Source of the DNA: Mallotus nudiflorus
Taxonomy: Eukaryota; Streptophyta; Magnoliopsida; Malpighiales; Euphorbiaceae
Length of the DNA stretch: 64,000 nt
Assembly (NCBI GenBank): GCA_947683625.1
Contig: CANTUR010000423.1
Coordinates: forward strand, 372,001 to 436,000
Direction of reading: 5' to 3'
Each line of letters begins with the position of its first letter. The first letter of the stretch is position 1. Under the pieces are notes generated by a model. That model did no database searches. It had not been told where the DNA came from and saw only the letters and a list, made by a program, of their open reading frames with translations. Positions 1-11,315 of the stretch are shown piece by piece. The position numbers were made by a program, and so were the translations under genes.

Positions 1-445
1 TCTCAATTTATTTATAACTTATTATATAAACACGTAAGATGACATGTCAGCATATAAATAGTGGTAAAATGATAAATACATACAAATATATGGGGTCAAA
101 GGAAAAATTACAAGTAGTGGTGTTTATATAGTAGGTCATAGACAAGTTATGGTGTTAATTTAGCAAAATTGGAAATATAAAAGATAATGTGATAAATTGA
201 TACAAGTAGCTGTAGATGTATTAAACCAAAAAATATTTAATACAAATGCAAATTTAATATATAAATTTCTTTAATTATATAATTGAATTATCTTTAATTG
301 AATTATCCTTAATTTGATACTAAAATAATTATTTATTTTTAATTAATAGATAGTTATTTATTTTTAATGACCGGATCGTCGTTCAAGTGAACCCTAATAA
401 AAAAAAAAACGGTCACATTATCATTATGTAATAGAAGAAAACGGC
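1..445. other. AT-rich flank, no gene seen
   Basis: This stretch is AT-rich with many short A and T runs and stops in all frames. I see no coding exon, RNA gene or clear repeat end. It leads into the CACTA-like repeat region. Confidence 0.5.
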
Positions 446-474
446 CACAACTACAAGAAAAATACAATTTAAAC

Positions 475-1250
475 ATGGAAAAATCCAATTCTAATATTAA
501 AAAATTCGTTTCTAATTATGTTGGAAATAAATTTAGAAACGAAAATTTACAATTGTTAAAATGCTCATTGCAAATCACAATAAAAACGCAATTTAACTTT
601 CCATTTCTAATTAGAAATGAAATTGTAATAAAAATGTTTCATTTCTATAGAAACGGAAACAATTTTTATTTCTAAATTAGAAACGAATTACAGTTTACAA
701 TATTAAAGGTTAAAATCTCTAAGTAATTACTGGAAAATACTAATAAACTCAAATGAAGCAAGAGTCGGTTTAATTAATAATTAAACAGAGAGGCATGTGC
801 GTGACAACTCCGCACTCCATGAAATAATTAAATTAATTAATATTTATTGGTTTAAAAAAAGTAATTAAACATTAATTATTTTTAATAAAAAATACAGTTT
901 TAAAACGAAAAAAATCTATTTCTAATATTAAAAAATTTGTTTCTAATTATGTTGAAAACAGATTTAAAAACAGAAATTTGCAGTTGTTAAAACGCTCGGT
1001 GTAATTTGCAATAGAAATATTGTTTAACTAGTCATTTCTAATTCTAATTAGAAGAAATTAGAAACGGAATTGTTAAAAAAAATTTCATTTCTAATAGAAA
1101 TGTAAACAATTTCCGTTTCTAACTTAGAAACGGATTATAATATTCTATTTCTAATATTAAAGGTTAAAATCTCTAAATTAGAAACGAATTTTATTTCTAT
1201 TTTAGCAACTACAGGAAATCTGTTCCTAATTTAAAAACAAATTTTCATAA
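475..1250. repeat. Left subterminal repeat block (GAAACG/TTTCTAA motifs)
   Basis: Many copies of GAAACG, TTAGAAAC and their complements occur in both orientations. The block from about 475-690 recurs in diverged form at about 905-1160, including the phrase TCTAATATTAAAAAATT, so part of it is duplicated. Such clusters are where CACTA transposase binds in characterised elements; that role here is inference. Confidence 0.55.
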
Positions 1251-2428
1251 ACCGTTTCTAATTTCTAATTTTATTTTTTAATATTTCAGTTGCCTTTAAC
1301 AAAATTCTTAATTTCAGTTTCAATTAAAATTTTTATTCAACAACCATAACAATCCACAACTGATCATTTATGAAAAAATATAATTGTATAAAATTAAAAA
1401 AAAAAATTTACATAGTATTCATAAATTAATAGGTACAACAATTTCCTCCAAGTCATGAACTAGAGTACTTTCATATAACACAATTAGAATTGAAAAAACA
1501 TAAAAAACTAAATCTGACAGCAAGATGTAGACCTATTCGTGACTCCTTACATTCTACGGTCTTCCTTGCAAACCCAACTCGAGTTTTTAGAATAACAGGT
1601 ACGCAAGCTGCATTTCTCTCACCTAGAAATACAGATCTCAGATTGCTGAAAGATCATAGGAAGAGTAATTGAATTAGAAATTAGGAATACGTAACTTGTT
1701 ACCAAATAACTCCAATTTCACTAAAAGCCTCACTTTGTAACCATAGCAGTAAAAAGAAAATTTCTGAGATGCAAGACACTGCTTACAAACCGAGATGATA
1801 TAGTTGCTTATGAATGAAAATTGGGGTCTTTAGTCTCATGATTTAGCACATCAAGCCAAAGAGGAAAGCCTTCAGAATTTGGGATTCAAGAGTGAATGTT
1901 TCCATTGATTTGTATGCCTCAGAAATGAAATCACACATGAGATTGAAGGGGCAAACACATGCACACAACAACAACTAAACAATGTACCATATAATCATCC
2001 TCATATAAAACTTGTAGAATGTAAGGCGTATCAGGCTCTCTCCAAGGAATCCTATGATAGACGAGTTCTGAACCAACCTTAGATGAAAAAAAAAAAAAAA
2101 AACTTTACCATATCAAATATAAATAAACGAATGATAATGAAAAGAGAAACCCTTCAAAGCAACTACATATCAGTTTCGAACTGAATACTAATAAGAGCAT
2201 AAACAAAAGGTAACCTTAATGCCAAACAAATTTATAATATCTCCATTAACAACTAATTCTTCGTTATTCAATTGGGTATTAATAAAATTTCAGGAAAAAA
2301 AAACTTAGAATTGTATTGGGTTCTTTAACAACCCTTCCATCAATTGTAATCTGCACCAAAAAAAAAAAAAATCTAAGGAAGATGCATAATTTTTATACAG
2401 AAACAGAGATAACAGAACCTCTCCATTG

Positions 2429-2533
2429 TGTATTCTCTGCAGCCAACTGTTAACAAACATCAACAAATCAAATAATTTGAAGTGAATAATCTTAATAAAA
2501 TAAGTAAAAAGATTTGAGCTTTACCCTTGTAAT
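2429..2533. repeat. 105-bp direct repeat, copy 1
   Basis: This segment, starting TGTATTCTCTGCAGCC, is repeated at 2988-3092 with few differences. On the - strand it contains an acceptor-like pyrimidine/CAG and a donor-like GGTAAAG, so it may be an intron fragment of a captured gene present twice. Confidence 0.7.
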
Positions 2534-2890
2534 TATGTTTATCCCTATTAAAAATAATTAAACAATTAAATAATTTTAGTGGATCAATTTAGTAATAAAA
2601 TTTTAAAATTAAGGCTTGGATTAATTTATATATGTCCCTATTAAATTTTTTTTTTTTTTTTTTTTGCCTAAATACAAAGATTTTGACAAATATTTGAGCT
2701 GCAGATCACATGATTGATCAGTTAGTGGAGTACAATAAAAACAAGATTTAAAAAGCCATATTGTTCACAAAAAATCCATAAAAAAAGAATAAGGTTAATA
2801 TAAATGAAATAAGAAAGGACGTCATATTCCAATTTAATCAATTAAAGTGGGGTTTGAGTCTCATAGGAAATCTCTCACATGTGCTATCTC

Positions 2891-2986
2891 TATATATATG
2901 TATCTCACTCACGTACCTTCACTCAAGCTCATCTCTAAGAGCCAATAATGAAACAGCAACAGCAACAACAGAGCATGGGTATGGAG
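2891..2986 (+). promoter_or_regulatory. Captured promoter plus first-exon-like fragment (candidate)
   Basis: A TATATATATG box at 2891-2900 is followed 48 bp later by an ATG at 2948. A 13-codon glutamine-rich reading frame (MKQQQQQQSMGME) runs from there to a GT donor-like site at 2987. Immediately after, the second copy of the 105-bp repeat begins. The arrangement looks like the 5' end of a host gene placed inside the element. The source gene is not recognised, and a chance arrangement is possible. Confidence 0.3.
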
Positions 2987-2987
2987 G

Positions 2988-3092
2988 TGTATTCTCTGCA
3001 ACCAACTGTTAACAAACGACAACAAATCAATGAATTTGAAGTGAATAATCAGAATAAAACAAGTAAAAAGATTCGAGCTTTACCCTTGTAAT
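2988..3092. repeat. 105-bp direct repeat, copy 2
   Basis: This is the second copy of the segment at 2429-2533 and has the same length. The two copies are separated by about 450 bp, which contains the TATA/first-exon-like fragment. Confidence 0.7.
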
Positions 3093-3988
3093 AGAGCTGA
3101 ATTCTTGTACTTGCTAGAGTAGATCTCTAAATTCAAAATGTGTTCTCGATAAGGCATAGCCAACCTGCTGAAGTACCTTCACATATCATGCAACAAGCTA
3201 TGCCAATGTTATTTCCCAGGCAAACATTAAACTAAAAAAATTAGAATCCTCTATTATTTGATTCATGTCCCCATCCTCCTCACCTATAGAAGGGAGATCA
3301 TCCACTACCACCAAACATAACACAAGCTAATTATTTCAAACTGTGTATAGTACCCACCCACAAATATTAAACTACAGACGGTGGTGAAATCAGTCACCAT
3401 TAAGTTTTTTCAGTACATTGCAATAAACAATTATATGGTACTCTTAAATATACAAAATCTCTTTCCATTCTGAACATTACACAAATTGCCTTTAAAATGG
3501 ATCTTTGTGACGATTAATCAGTGGAATTTAATCAGAGAAAAATAAAAAACTTGCATACACAAAAAATGTTATGTGGGTCTAAAATTTGACATTACAAGAC
3601 AAATGCTTCAGCTTAACAGTTACAAGAATTCAATTACGCACATCATTTACTCAATGACTGTGTATATTCACTATAAATATATAAAGCCACAAATGAGAAC
3701 AGACAAGAGACCCATAAGTTGTTCAAGCATTTTAATTTCCCAGAAAATAAAACTCAAAAAACATAACAAGGAGCTACTTTAATTGCATTAAATTTAAGAG
3801 TCAAAAAGTGGGCGTAGAACAGCATCAACAACAGAGTAGAATACTGACTCACAACAACTTTACTATTCAACGAAGTGCTAGATAGATTTAATTAAGCAAT
3901 CACGATCAGATAATTCAACAAGGACAACCATAGCATTTAACACATCAACAGCTTTAATAGAAGGCTTATGAAGAGAATCAGAGATTAC

Positions 3989-4077
3989 CGTGGGACGATG
4001 TTGGCGTCTTTGCTCTTATTGTCGATGTAGGACTCAGTCTTGGAGGATCTGGGAACAGAGACTGTAAGTGCTGCCAT
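3989..4077 (-). pseudogene. Captured first exon resembling chaperonin subunit CCT4 (TCP-1 delta)
   Basis: On the - strand an ATG at 4077 opens a 30-codon exon beginning MAALTVSVPRSSKTES, then YIDNKSKDANIV, ending at a GTAATC donor (exon end 3989). This resembles the N-terminus of the cytosolic chaperonin subunit CCT4, in which a short Ala/Pro/Ser leader is followed by SK.ES..DNKR and then ANI. The copy appears to lack a few residues between NKSKD and ANI. No downstream CCT4 exons (ATP-binding domain) were found nearby, so this is a fragment. It lies inside the CACTA-like repeats, which suggests capture. The assignment rests on about 25 residues. Confidence 0.5.
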
Positions 4078-4439
4078 TGGTATCAGAGTAGAAGATAAAA
4101 ACCCTAAACCTAATACAAGAGATAAAGAGCGAACAAAAAAAAAAAAACAAGTGCAGAAATGGTTAAGTTATTTTGAAATTGGGCGTTAAAGAGAAGATGG
4201 TATGGTAGGTTAGTGAAGTTGCTAGATTTTGTTTTCGGTTTTACCATCTCCGGTAGCGACGCTCCCCCTAGAGCGACGGAGAGGATTGGTTAGCATGCAG
4301 AGACGAGTGAATGAATTGAGACGCTTTCAAAAGTGAGAATTATAATGGAAGAGGAATAAAGGATGAAGGAAGCTATGGAATGGGGCATAGACAGAACAAA
4401 GATCAGAGGGAAGAAAACAAAAAAAAAGGCACCAAAATG

Positions 4440-4790
4440 GACCTAAATTCCATTTCAATTTATAAATGGATTATATATTTGTTTCTATTTAACTTCATAT
4501 TGCTATTTTTAATATTAGAAATGGAACCAAAATTTTGTTTCTAAATTAGAAATGGATGAAAACCTAATCGAATTTTAAATTATGTTTTTAATTTAGAAAT
4601 AGAATTAAAATTTTGTTTCAAAATTTCAAACTGATATTAACTATGTTTCTAAATTAAAAACGAAAATAAAATTTTGTTTCTAATTTATAAAGAAAAAAGA
4701 TTCCGTTTTTAATTTTTTTCATTTTAATTCCGTTTCAATTTTGTTTTTAATTAGAAACAAATACATTCCATTTTTAAAATCAGTTACTAA
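4440..4790. repeat. Right subterminal repeat block (GAAACG/TTTCTAA motifs)
   Basis: This cluster of TTAGAAAC, TTTCTAATT and related motifs matches the style of the block at 475-1250, mostly in the opposite sense. It marks the right side of the CACTA-like region. Confidence 0.5.
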
Positions 4791-4815
4791 ATCGATAAAT
4801 TATAGTAATCAGCAT

Positions 4816-6004
4816 TCTCTAATATGTTTGGAAATGAATAATTTTTTTACAAATGTTTTAAAAGTTGTGGTTTTATATGAAAGAAAAAATTCAATAGAGT
4901 TTTAATTGAAAGTACCAATAAAGACTAAAATTTTTTTAATCTAATTTTCTCTTTAATTTATAAATGCTATGATAGAAGTTATATTATTAAATTACTTAAT
5001 TTTCGTCTATCGGTTCTTAATACTTGCACACAATTTTACGAATAAAATATAAAAATATAGTTTACTAAACAATAATAGATTTAGTAAAAGAATAATAACA
5101 CAAACAATGTTTATGTTATGTATTTGTTTCTTTTTTTTTTTTTTTGGGTAAATTTGTAGTCGGATGAGTTTCTGTTTGATACTACTTTTACCTGTCCATA
5201 AGAACAAGAAGCAGTCCTCAATGAAAATAGTCATTAGAAAATAAACATTATATAAAACGTTACACAGTCGAAGGGACATCATGAATTTCTTTTTTTACCA
5301 TGATAAAAAAAATAATATTATCTTTTTATCATTATTATTATTATTATTATTTAAACATATTTTAAATCTGAAAAGACACGTACCTCAGCATTTTGATATT
5401 TTAAGTAATTATAAAAAATAAAATTCACTTATTTATTAACAGATTTTTAAGTAAATAAAAAAATGTGTAAATTAATGATTGAAATTTTTTTTCAAACATC
5501 ACCACGCTGTTAGAAAATTATCATATTCTTTGTAAAGGAATACATTTTAACCTTATTTTGTGTTTGTGTTTTATATAAAAATAATGATGCGTATAAGTGT
5601 CATATGATGTAATAAAAAAAAGAGTAAAAATTTATTTTTATTCTTTTTAATTTTACTTAAATTTAATAAAAGAAAGTCAAATAGTAATTATCATGAAAGC
5701 CAAATGGTAATTATTATCGGGGATGATGATACTATTTACTTCACCTTTCAAGATATCTAACATTTCTTTTGTATAATTAAAAAAAAAAAAAAAAAAAATC
5801 CCTATGCATCGGCTTTTAATTCATTTCATGAGCAAATATGGGCTTGACTTCCTTTTCTTCACATCGATTTTCAGCCGATATTGCAAAGTTTCAAGCCTGT
5901 GGCACTTTTTTTGTTTTTTTTAACAAAGCCTGTGGCACTTTCAGTTAAAATAAAATAAATCTGTACCACTTATGTAACTCTAAGCCTTCAGAATAATTAT
6001 TATG
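4816..6004. other. AT-rich intergenic DNA
   Basis: AT-rich sequence with poly-A/T runs and a short TTA/TAT microsatellite near 5330-5350. The open frames here are low-complexity and show no recognisable domain. Confidence 0.5.
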
Positions 6005-6216
6005 TGTTGTTTGTATATTTTCATATTATATTATTTTATTTTTAATATTTTAAAAAATAATTATTTATTTTTAATATTTATAATAATTAATATTTATTAA
6101 TTTCTTTAAAAATAAAATAATATATAATTTTATAAATATTATTAATAAATAAATATTTTTTTAAATATCAAAATAAATTAATATAATAGATTAAAATATA
6201 ACAGCATATATTAATT
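6005..6216. mobile_element. AT-rich MITE-like element, copy A
   Basis: A roughly 210-bp, nearly palindromic AT-rich element. Its outer parts, around TTATTTTATTTTTAATATTT on the left and the matching complement on the right, pair with each other. A diverged copy with the same layout lies at about 45325-45520. Ends are approximate because the sequence is so AT-rich. Confidence 0.45.
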
Positions 6217-6927
6217 ATCCTTGGGCCATCACCAACCTCAACTTTCCAGTCTCATAATATTAAATATTAATGTGATCCTGAAGTTTTGTACAATATGTAC
6301 TTTTATTCTTATTATTTTTTCAAATAAATTTTATGCTTTTTAGTGGTCATGGAAGATATATAATTTCAAGGAAATGTTATTTAATTCTAATATTTTATAT
6401 TAATTTTTATATCATATAACTTGATACCTTTTAATTTTTCTTAATTTATATTTAAAAATACGTTATCTAAATAACCTTTACCAATAATATACTGTTGAAT
6501 TTAATAATTTTAAACATAAAGATATTGGATCAAATAATACTATCTTATATTTGTTAATAATACTATATTAAATTATATAAAAGTCGGTGTAAGAATATTA
6601 AATTAGATAATAGTAATGTATTAAAATTATATAACTTTTTTATTAGAAAATTAACATGATTTAAAAATAGTATTTAGTCGATGGCTAAAAAACAATATAA
6701 TATGATAATATTCTGATAATTAATATTCCTTTTATATTATTTAATAATTAATTTTATATTTATACTTTATCTGTATTTTTTTAATAATTAAAATTAGGTT
6801 TGAATTCCTAATTAATTTTTGTATGACCTGTTTAGCTAAGCTATAACTAATAGTCAATATTGTTAATAGCTCATAACTAGTAGCTAACCAATATTAAGTA
6901 TTTAATAAAATTATAACAACTATTATA

Positions 6928-6935
6928 GATAATAT
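6928..6935. repeat. Possible 8-bp target-site duplication of the hAT element, left
   Basis: GATAATAT occurs here and again at 20087-20094, just outside the inferred ends of the hAT element. Eight base pairs is the normal hAT target duplication. The sequence is AT-only apart from one G, so chance remains possible. Confidence 0.45.
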
Positions 6936-8285
6936 AAGGAGTGTGCATTTTCTAATTTAACCGACTGGTCCAATTGAAATTGAACTAAATTTGGCCATTG
7001 GTTCAATTTTTAAAAATTGAAGGAGTTGGTTTGGTTGGGAAAGAGGGGAATTATCAGTTTTTGGTAGACAGTTCAGTTTTTCAAAACTTTGGGTTACATG
7101 TAAAATGACGTCGTTTCACATGTAGGGGTAGTATATATACGTAATGTTCTTTAACCCTAAATCTACACCCATTCATTATGTGTTGTCTTCCTCCTCTTTT
7201 CTCTTCTAGTGCCCCCTTTCCTTTTTCTCCTAACTAACCCTAACCTTAATTTCTCTTAACTTCTATCTCAGACTCTCAGTATATTTTAACTTCTATACTC
7301 TTAATCTTTTAGTCTCCCACTCTCCCAGACTCCCAATGTCCATATCTTTCTCATACTCTGTGTCTATGTAACCACCTATGATGCTTTCATGTCTCTTCTT
7401 ACCCCATTTTGATGATTTAAACTCTATCTCTTTACAGTATATGACATTGAATGATCAAGAAAGTGACAGATCTAAAGATTTAACACCATTTCCTTGATTT
7501 TATTTGTTATTTTTGTTACCATTAGTGTTTAATCTTTAATTTTTTTACACATACAGTGAGAAAATCTATACAAGGAAAATTTTATATTGCATGTATCTGG
7601 TAAATATTTTATACCCTCTATCTATTATATGAATCATGATTTTCTATATTTTTTTTATCTTATTATGTGAATCACTGACTTGAATCTGATTTTTATTATA
7701 TGTAATTTTTCATTTGTTTGTTTAGGACTCTCAATGGCTAGAATTTGGAACATGACGAACTGTGGATCATTAGATTTAAAGTTCTTGTTGATCTCATATC
7801 TAAGTTCTTATTTGGGGGAATCAATTTTCAATTTCTAACACTGGCAATGAACAAAGCAATATGTTATGGTTTTGATTCTCTTGAATTCAATATAGTAAAT
7901 ATGTTATAAACATCTATTAATAATTTGGTAATTTTTTCTATTATTATGTTAATTCTAATTCCTGAAAATCTACATGCTTTTTTTTTTGTATTTTGTTATT
8001 CGGTGGAACCTTTAGTTTGAATCTCGAACTCTGGTTTTGTGGATATGTATTTCTTGATTTCATATCGATATCTTAAGGTGGAAGCTTTTTGTTAAGTATA
8101 ACAAATTAAGGTGGGAAGCATTCTATCAAGGAATATCTTGTCCTTATTCTTTTGTCAAGGAGACTTAAAACTTTTTAAGTGTAAAGGTGATATAATTCAC
8201 TTAACTTAATGTTTTTCTAAGAATTATAATTATTTGATTCATTTTTTTTTAACATGTGTCTGTGATGTTTTCAATTGATATGTAA

Positions 8286-8837
8286 ATGGACACTAGTAGT
8301 AGTAATGCTTGTGGCAATAGTAATGATACTTCTTTTGCCACTAGTGAACCACAATAATTAATAGTGGAAGCTAAAAAGCAGATTGTGGTTGCTGCAAAAA
8401 AATAAAAAGGGTGAGGACCATACATGTATAGTTGTACAAGCTAAGTGTATACATTAACTGAAATTATTTAATTGCCACTCAAAAAATTATGGCACTTTAT
8501 CCATTAAAAATCACTTGTCAAACTGTTTAAAAAATTCTCATAAAAAAGAAAGCAAACAAACATTCTTAACTTTCCAACCTTTTGCAAATGTTGATGAGTT
8601 TGAGTTGCTTGAAAATGTGGGTGTCATTAGAACATGAAAATTTGATCAATATCAAATTAGAAATGCACTTACACATATAATAATTGTTGATGAGTTGCCT
8701 TTCAAGTTTGTGGAAGGGCTTGGTTTTAAAAATTTCTTACCAGTAATGGATTGTTACCAGTAATGAGTTCCCTCTCTAAATGGATAATTAGTAGGGATTG
8801 TTACAATTTATTTCTAGCCAAGAGATCCAAGGTAAAA
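8286..8837 (+). pseudogene. hAT transposase pseudogene, N-terminal part (BED zinc-finger region)
   Basis: The frame opens MDTSSSNACGNSNDTS at 8286. Further on it reads as remnants of a BED finger (CHSKNYGT, then NHL.NC) followed by a helical hAT segment (about 8650-8837, ending RSKVKIF). Several in-frame stops, for example after TSEPQ, show it is dead. The reading stops where the copia LTR begins and resumes at 17491. hAT transposases cut and paste DNA in the nucleus; this copy cannot make the protein. Confidence 0.7.
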
Positions 8838-8842
8838 ATCTT
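8838..8842. repeat. 5-bp target-site duplication of the copia element, left (ATCTT)
   Basis: ATCTT directly precedes the left LTR and ATATT directly follows the right LTR (17486-17490). One mismatch in five fits an old copia insertion, which makes 5-bp duplications. Confidence 0.7.
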
Positions 8843-9918
8843 TAAAAGTGCCTTAGAGAGAGTGAATAAGGCTAATGAAGGATTTAAGGTAAATTAAAAG
8901 TGAATTTAAGGAATGAACAAGAATTAAAAGAGAATAGAGTAGGAAGAACAATGAACATAGAAATTTAAGGAGTTTGGATTCTCAACAATCCTACATCTTC
9001 ACCTAACTTATTCCTAAGTTAGGATTTTCCATCTCATACAATCTTATTCATAAGATTGAGATTACACAAGAGTTTGAGGCTTACCTTTCAACCTTACAAC
9101 CAAGAGTTTCTTAAGGCTAACTCTTCAACCAAATAAACAAAAGTTTTTAGGTTCACTTTTAAACTAATTCCCAAGTGTTTTAATGACTAAATACTTAAAC
9201 CAGTTCCATAAGAAATATACCTCACTTCCCTTCTAATTTATCCTAAGAATGAGATGAAGATGAAGTCCTATTTTTATCAGACAACCAACTCTTACAAGAG
9301 TTAATCAATACAAAGAATATTGATACAAAGAAAAATGAAGCTTAATGAATGCTTAGAGAGTTTTTGATAATCAAAGAGTAATGTAATGTGTATTTTTGTT
9401 ATCACAACTCTAAAGCACATATATATAGGTCAAGCTTAAAAAATATGGCTTTTGGAGCCAATGATTATGTCTCTAACATCTCTTTTTTCAAAAAATTCAA
9501 AAATATGTCTGTTGGATATTTTTGAAGTTTATTGTCACCATAGAAGCATGGCTTCAATCGCAACTTATTGTTGAGCTCACCATGATAACTTTGCTTCAGT
9601 CGCAGCCTACTGCTGAGCTGAATTTTATCTTAACTTTCTGTCATCATGGAAGCCTTACTTCAATCGCAACCTGCTGTTGAGCTCACCATGGTAGCCTTGT
9701 TTCAATCGCTACCTGCTGTTGAGCTGAATTATGAGCTTTTTGTCACCATGGTAACCTTGCTTCAGTTGCAGCCCTTTGCTAAGTTGAATTTTGACTTGGC
9801 TTTCATTGAGAATAATGTTGTACCTATACTTAAAATCACACTTAAACAAAGGACATTAAATGCTCAAAATTAAGTTTATTAAGATTAAAATCAAGATTGA
9901 TTATTGCTAAAGTCAACA
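8843..9918 (-). repeat. 3' LTR of the copia element (1,076 bp)
   Basis: It aligns with 16494-17485 along its length. The + strand start is TAAAAGTGCC, where the partner has TGAAAGTACC, so the terminal dinucleotide has mutated. It ends GTCAACA. It carries a tandem repeat of about 60 bp units at 9530-9800 with more units than the other LTR, which explains much of the 84-bp length difference. Confidence 0.92.
9530..9800. repeat. Tandem repeat inside the copia LTR
   Basis: About four to five units built around CACCATGGTAGCCTTGCTTCAGTCGCAGCC-like phrases, with short spacers such as GAGCTGAATT. The unit reads as an open frame by chance. The equivalent part of the other LTR (about 17180-17350) has about three units. 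Confidence 0.8.
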
Positions 9919-9932
9919 ATCTCCCTTTTTGA
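9919..9932 (-). promoter_or_regulatory. Polypurine tract of the copia element
   Basis: On the - strand the purine run AAAAAGGGAGAT directly abuts the 3' LTR. In LTR retrotransposons such a tract primes plus-strand DNA synthesis. Confidence 0.85.
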
Positions 9933-11315
9933 TTTTGACAAACTTATTTTAAGTTTAAGAATATAATATAAAGTATAAATGTGTGATGTTTTTGAATTTT
10001 ATTAAAGTAAATAAATTATACTCCCCATAAATTTATGTATATTATAAAAATAATGAATTTAAGGAGTGGGGAAAATAAATAATGAAGAATATTAATGGAG
10101 TGAGGATTAATTTAAAGAATAATGAAATTATAAGAATCTCCACCACTTTGTTATGAAAAAAAATCTTTTGAAAAAGATACCAATTAAAATATTTAATATA
10201 TTTTTTTATTACTACCCTTTTTGTACATAATAAGAAATATAAATTTATAAATTATTCTCCTTGACAAAAATAGAAACAACATAAAATATATCATGAGGGA
10301 AATTAAAACATGGCCTAACATAACAAATGTATTAAAAACATAAAAACAAGATAACTTGATCATTAACATTAATACTAGGCAATATAGAAGGAAATAATTT
10401 CAAACATATAAAAAAAAATTAGTAGCACTAACACATAACAAATATAGTATATATTTCACATGATCATATAGAGCTTAGTTCTAAAGGAAATAAAAAAACC
10501 AAGAAGCAAAACAATGAAAACAAAGATTGACCAAACCTTAAAAAAATATGTCCATCTAGCCAAGTATCACACACATATAAACAAAGTAAGTAAAACAAGA
10601 CTTTTTATGACATATATAAAAAATATAACAAAACTAGTCACACTTACAATGTTACTATGCATGCATAAACAAAATTATATAAAATAAATTCAAAGTATTT
10701 AAATATTCAAACTCAAATATTTCTCCCCTTTTGTCAAAATGTAAAAAAAAAATTTAATAAAATACAAATTGCATTAATGAAAAGGATAAAGTTATAATAA
10801 TATTAAAATACCAGTTATAAATTAGAGAGAAACATAAAAAGACATAAAACTAGAAGCTTATGGCTTATATCCAGAAAAAAATAGAACTTAAATTGACACA
10901 AAATAACCATAAAACAAACTAACCACTCAAAACTTAGATAAGGAAAATATACTGAAAATAAACCAAATAAAAGTTGGCGAAAAACACATCAAAACATATA
11001 AAAAATAACTATTCTTATTGAGTAGGAGGAAAGAGGGAATAATTTTGCTAAATTAAAATAATTAATTAATTTAATTTTACTCAATAATTAATTATTAATT
11101 TGTAAAAAGTAAGGTTTTTTTTAAAAAAAAATTGAATGAACATATCAAATGCACATATTAAATTTAAACATATATAAATGCATAACAATTAAAAAAAATA
11201 TTAAGATCAAAATCAAAATTAATAATCAAAGCAATCAATAAACACAACATGATTTCACATGAAAACAGTCCAATCATCAATTAAACATAAAATCAAAGCA
11301 CACTAGAACCATCAA
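9933..11315. other. Copia 3' internal region without recognisable coding sequence
   Basis: AT-rich sequence between the RNase H end and the polypurine tract. Some copia lineages carry an extra envelope-like frame here; I see only short broken frames and no domain. Confidence 0.5.

Larger units (their letters stand above)
446..4815. mobile_element. CACTA-like transposon region carrying host gene pieces (boundaries approximate)
   Basis: At about 444-462 the sequence CAACTACAAGAAAAATAC resembles the CACTACAAGAAAA terminus of plant CACTA (En/Spm) elements. A second such start, CAACTACAGGAAATC, lies near 1206. Both sides carry dense short repeats of the type GAAACG, TTAGAAAC and TTTCTAA (about 480-1250 and 4440-4790), like the subterminal repeats of CACTA elements. 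The middle (1.4-4.4 kb) is different: it is less repetitive and holds splice-site-like signals and short exon-like pieces. No transposase is visible, so a non-autonomous element that captured host sequence is inferred. The right terminus is not clear; the sequence near 4800 resembles the left end only weakly. It could also be two overlapping elements. Confidence 0.45.

Noticed and set aside
9646..9873. + strand open frame of 75 codons with repeated ALLQSQPAVEL-like units
   Set aside because: It is the tandem repeat inside the copia LTR read in one frame. The partner LTR does not keep it open.
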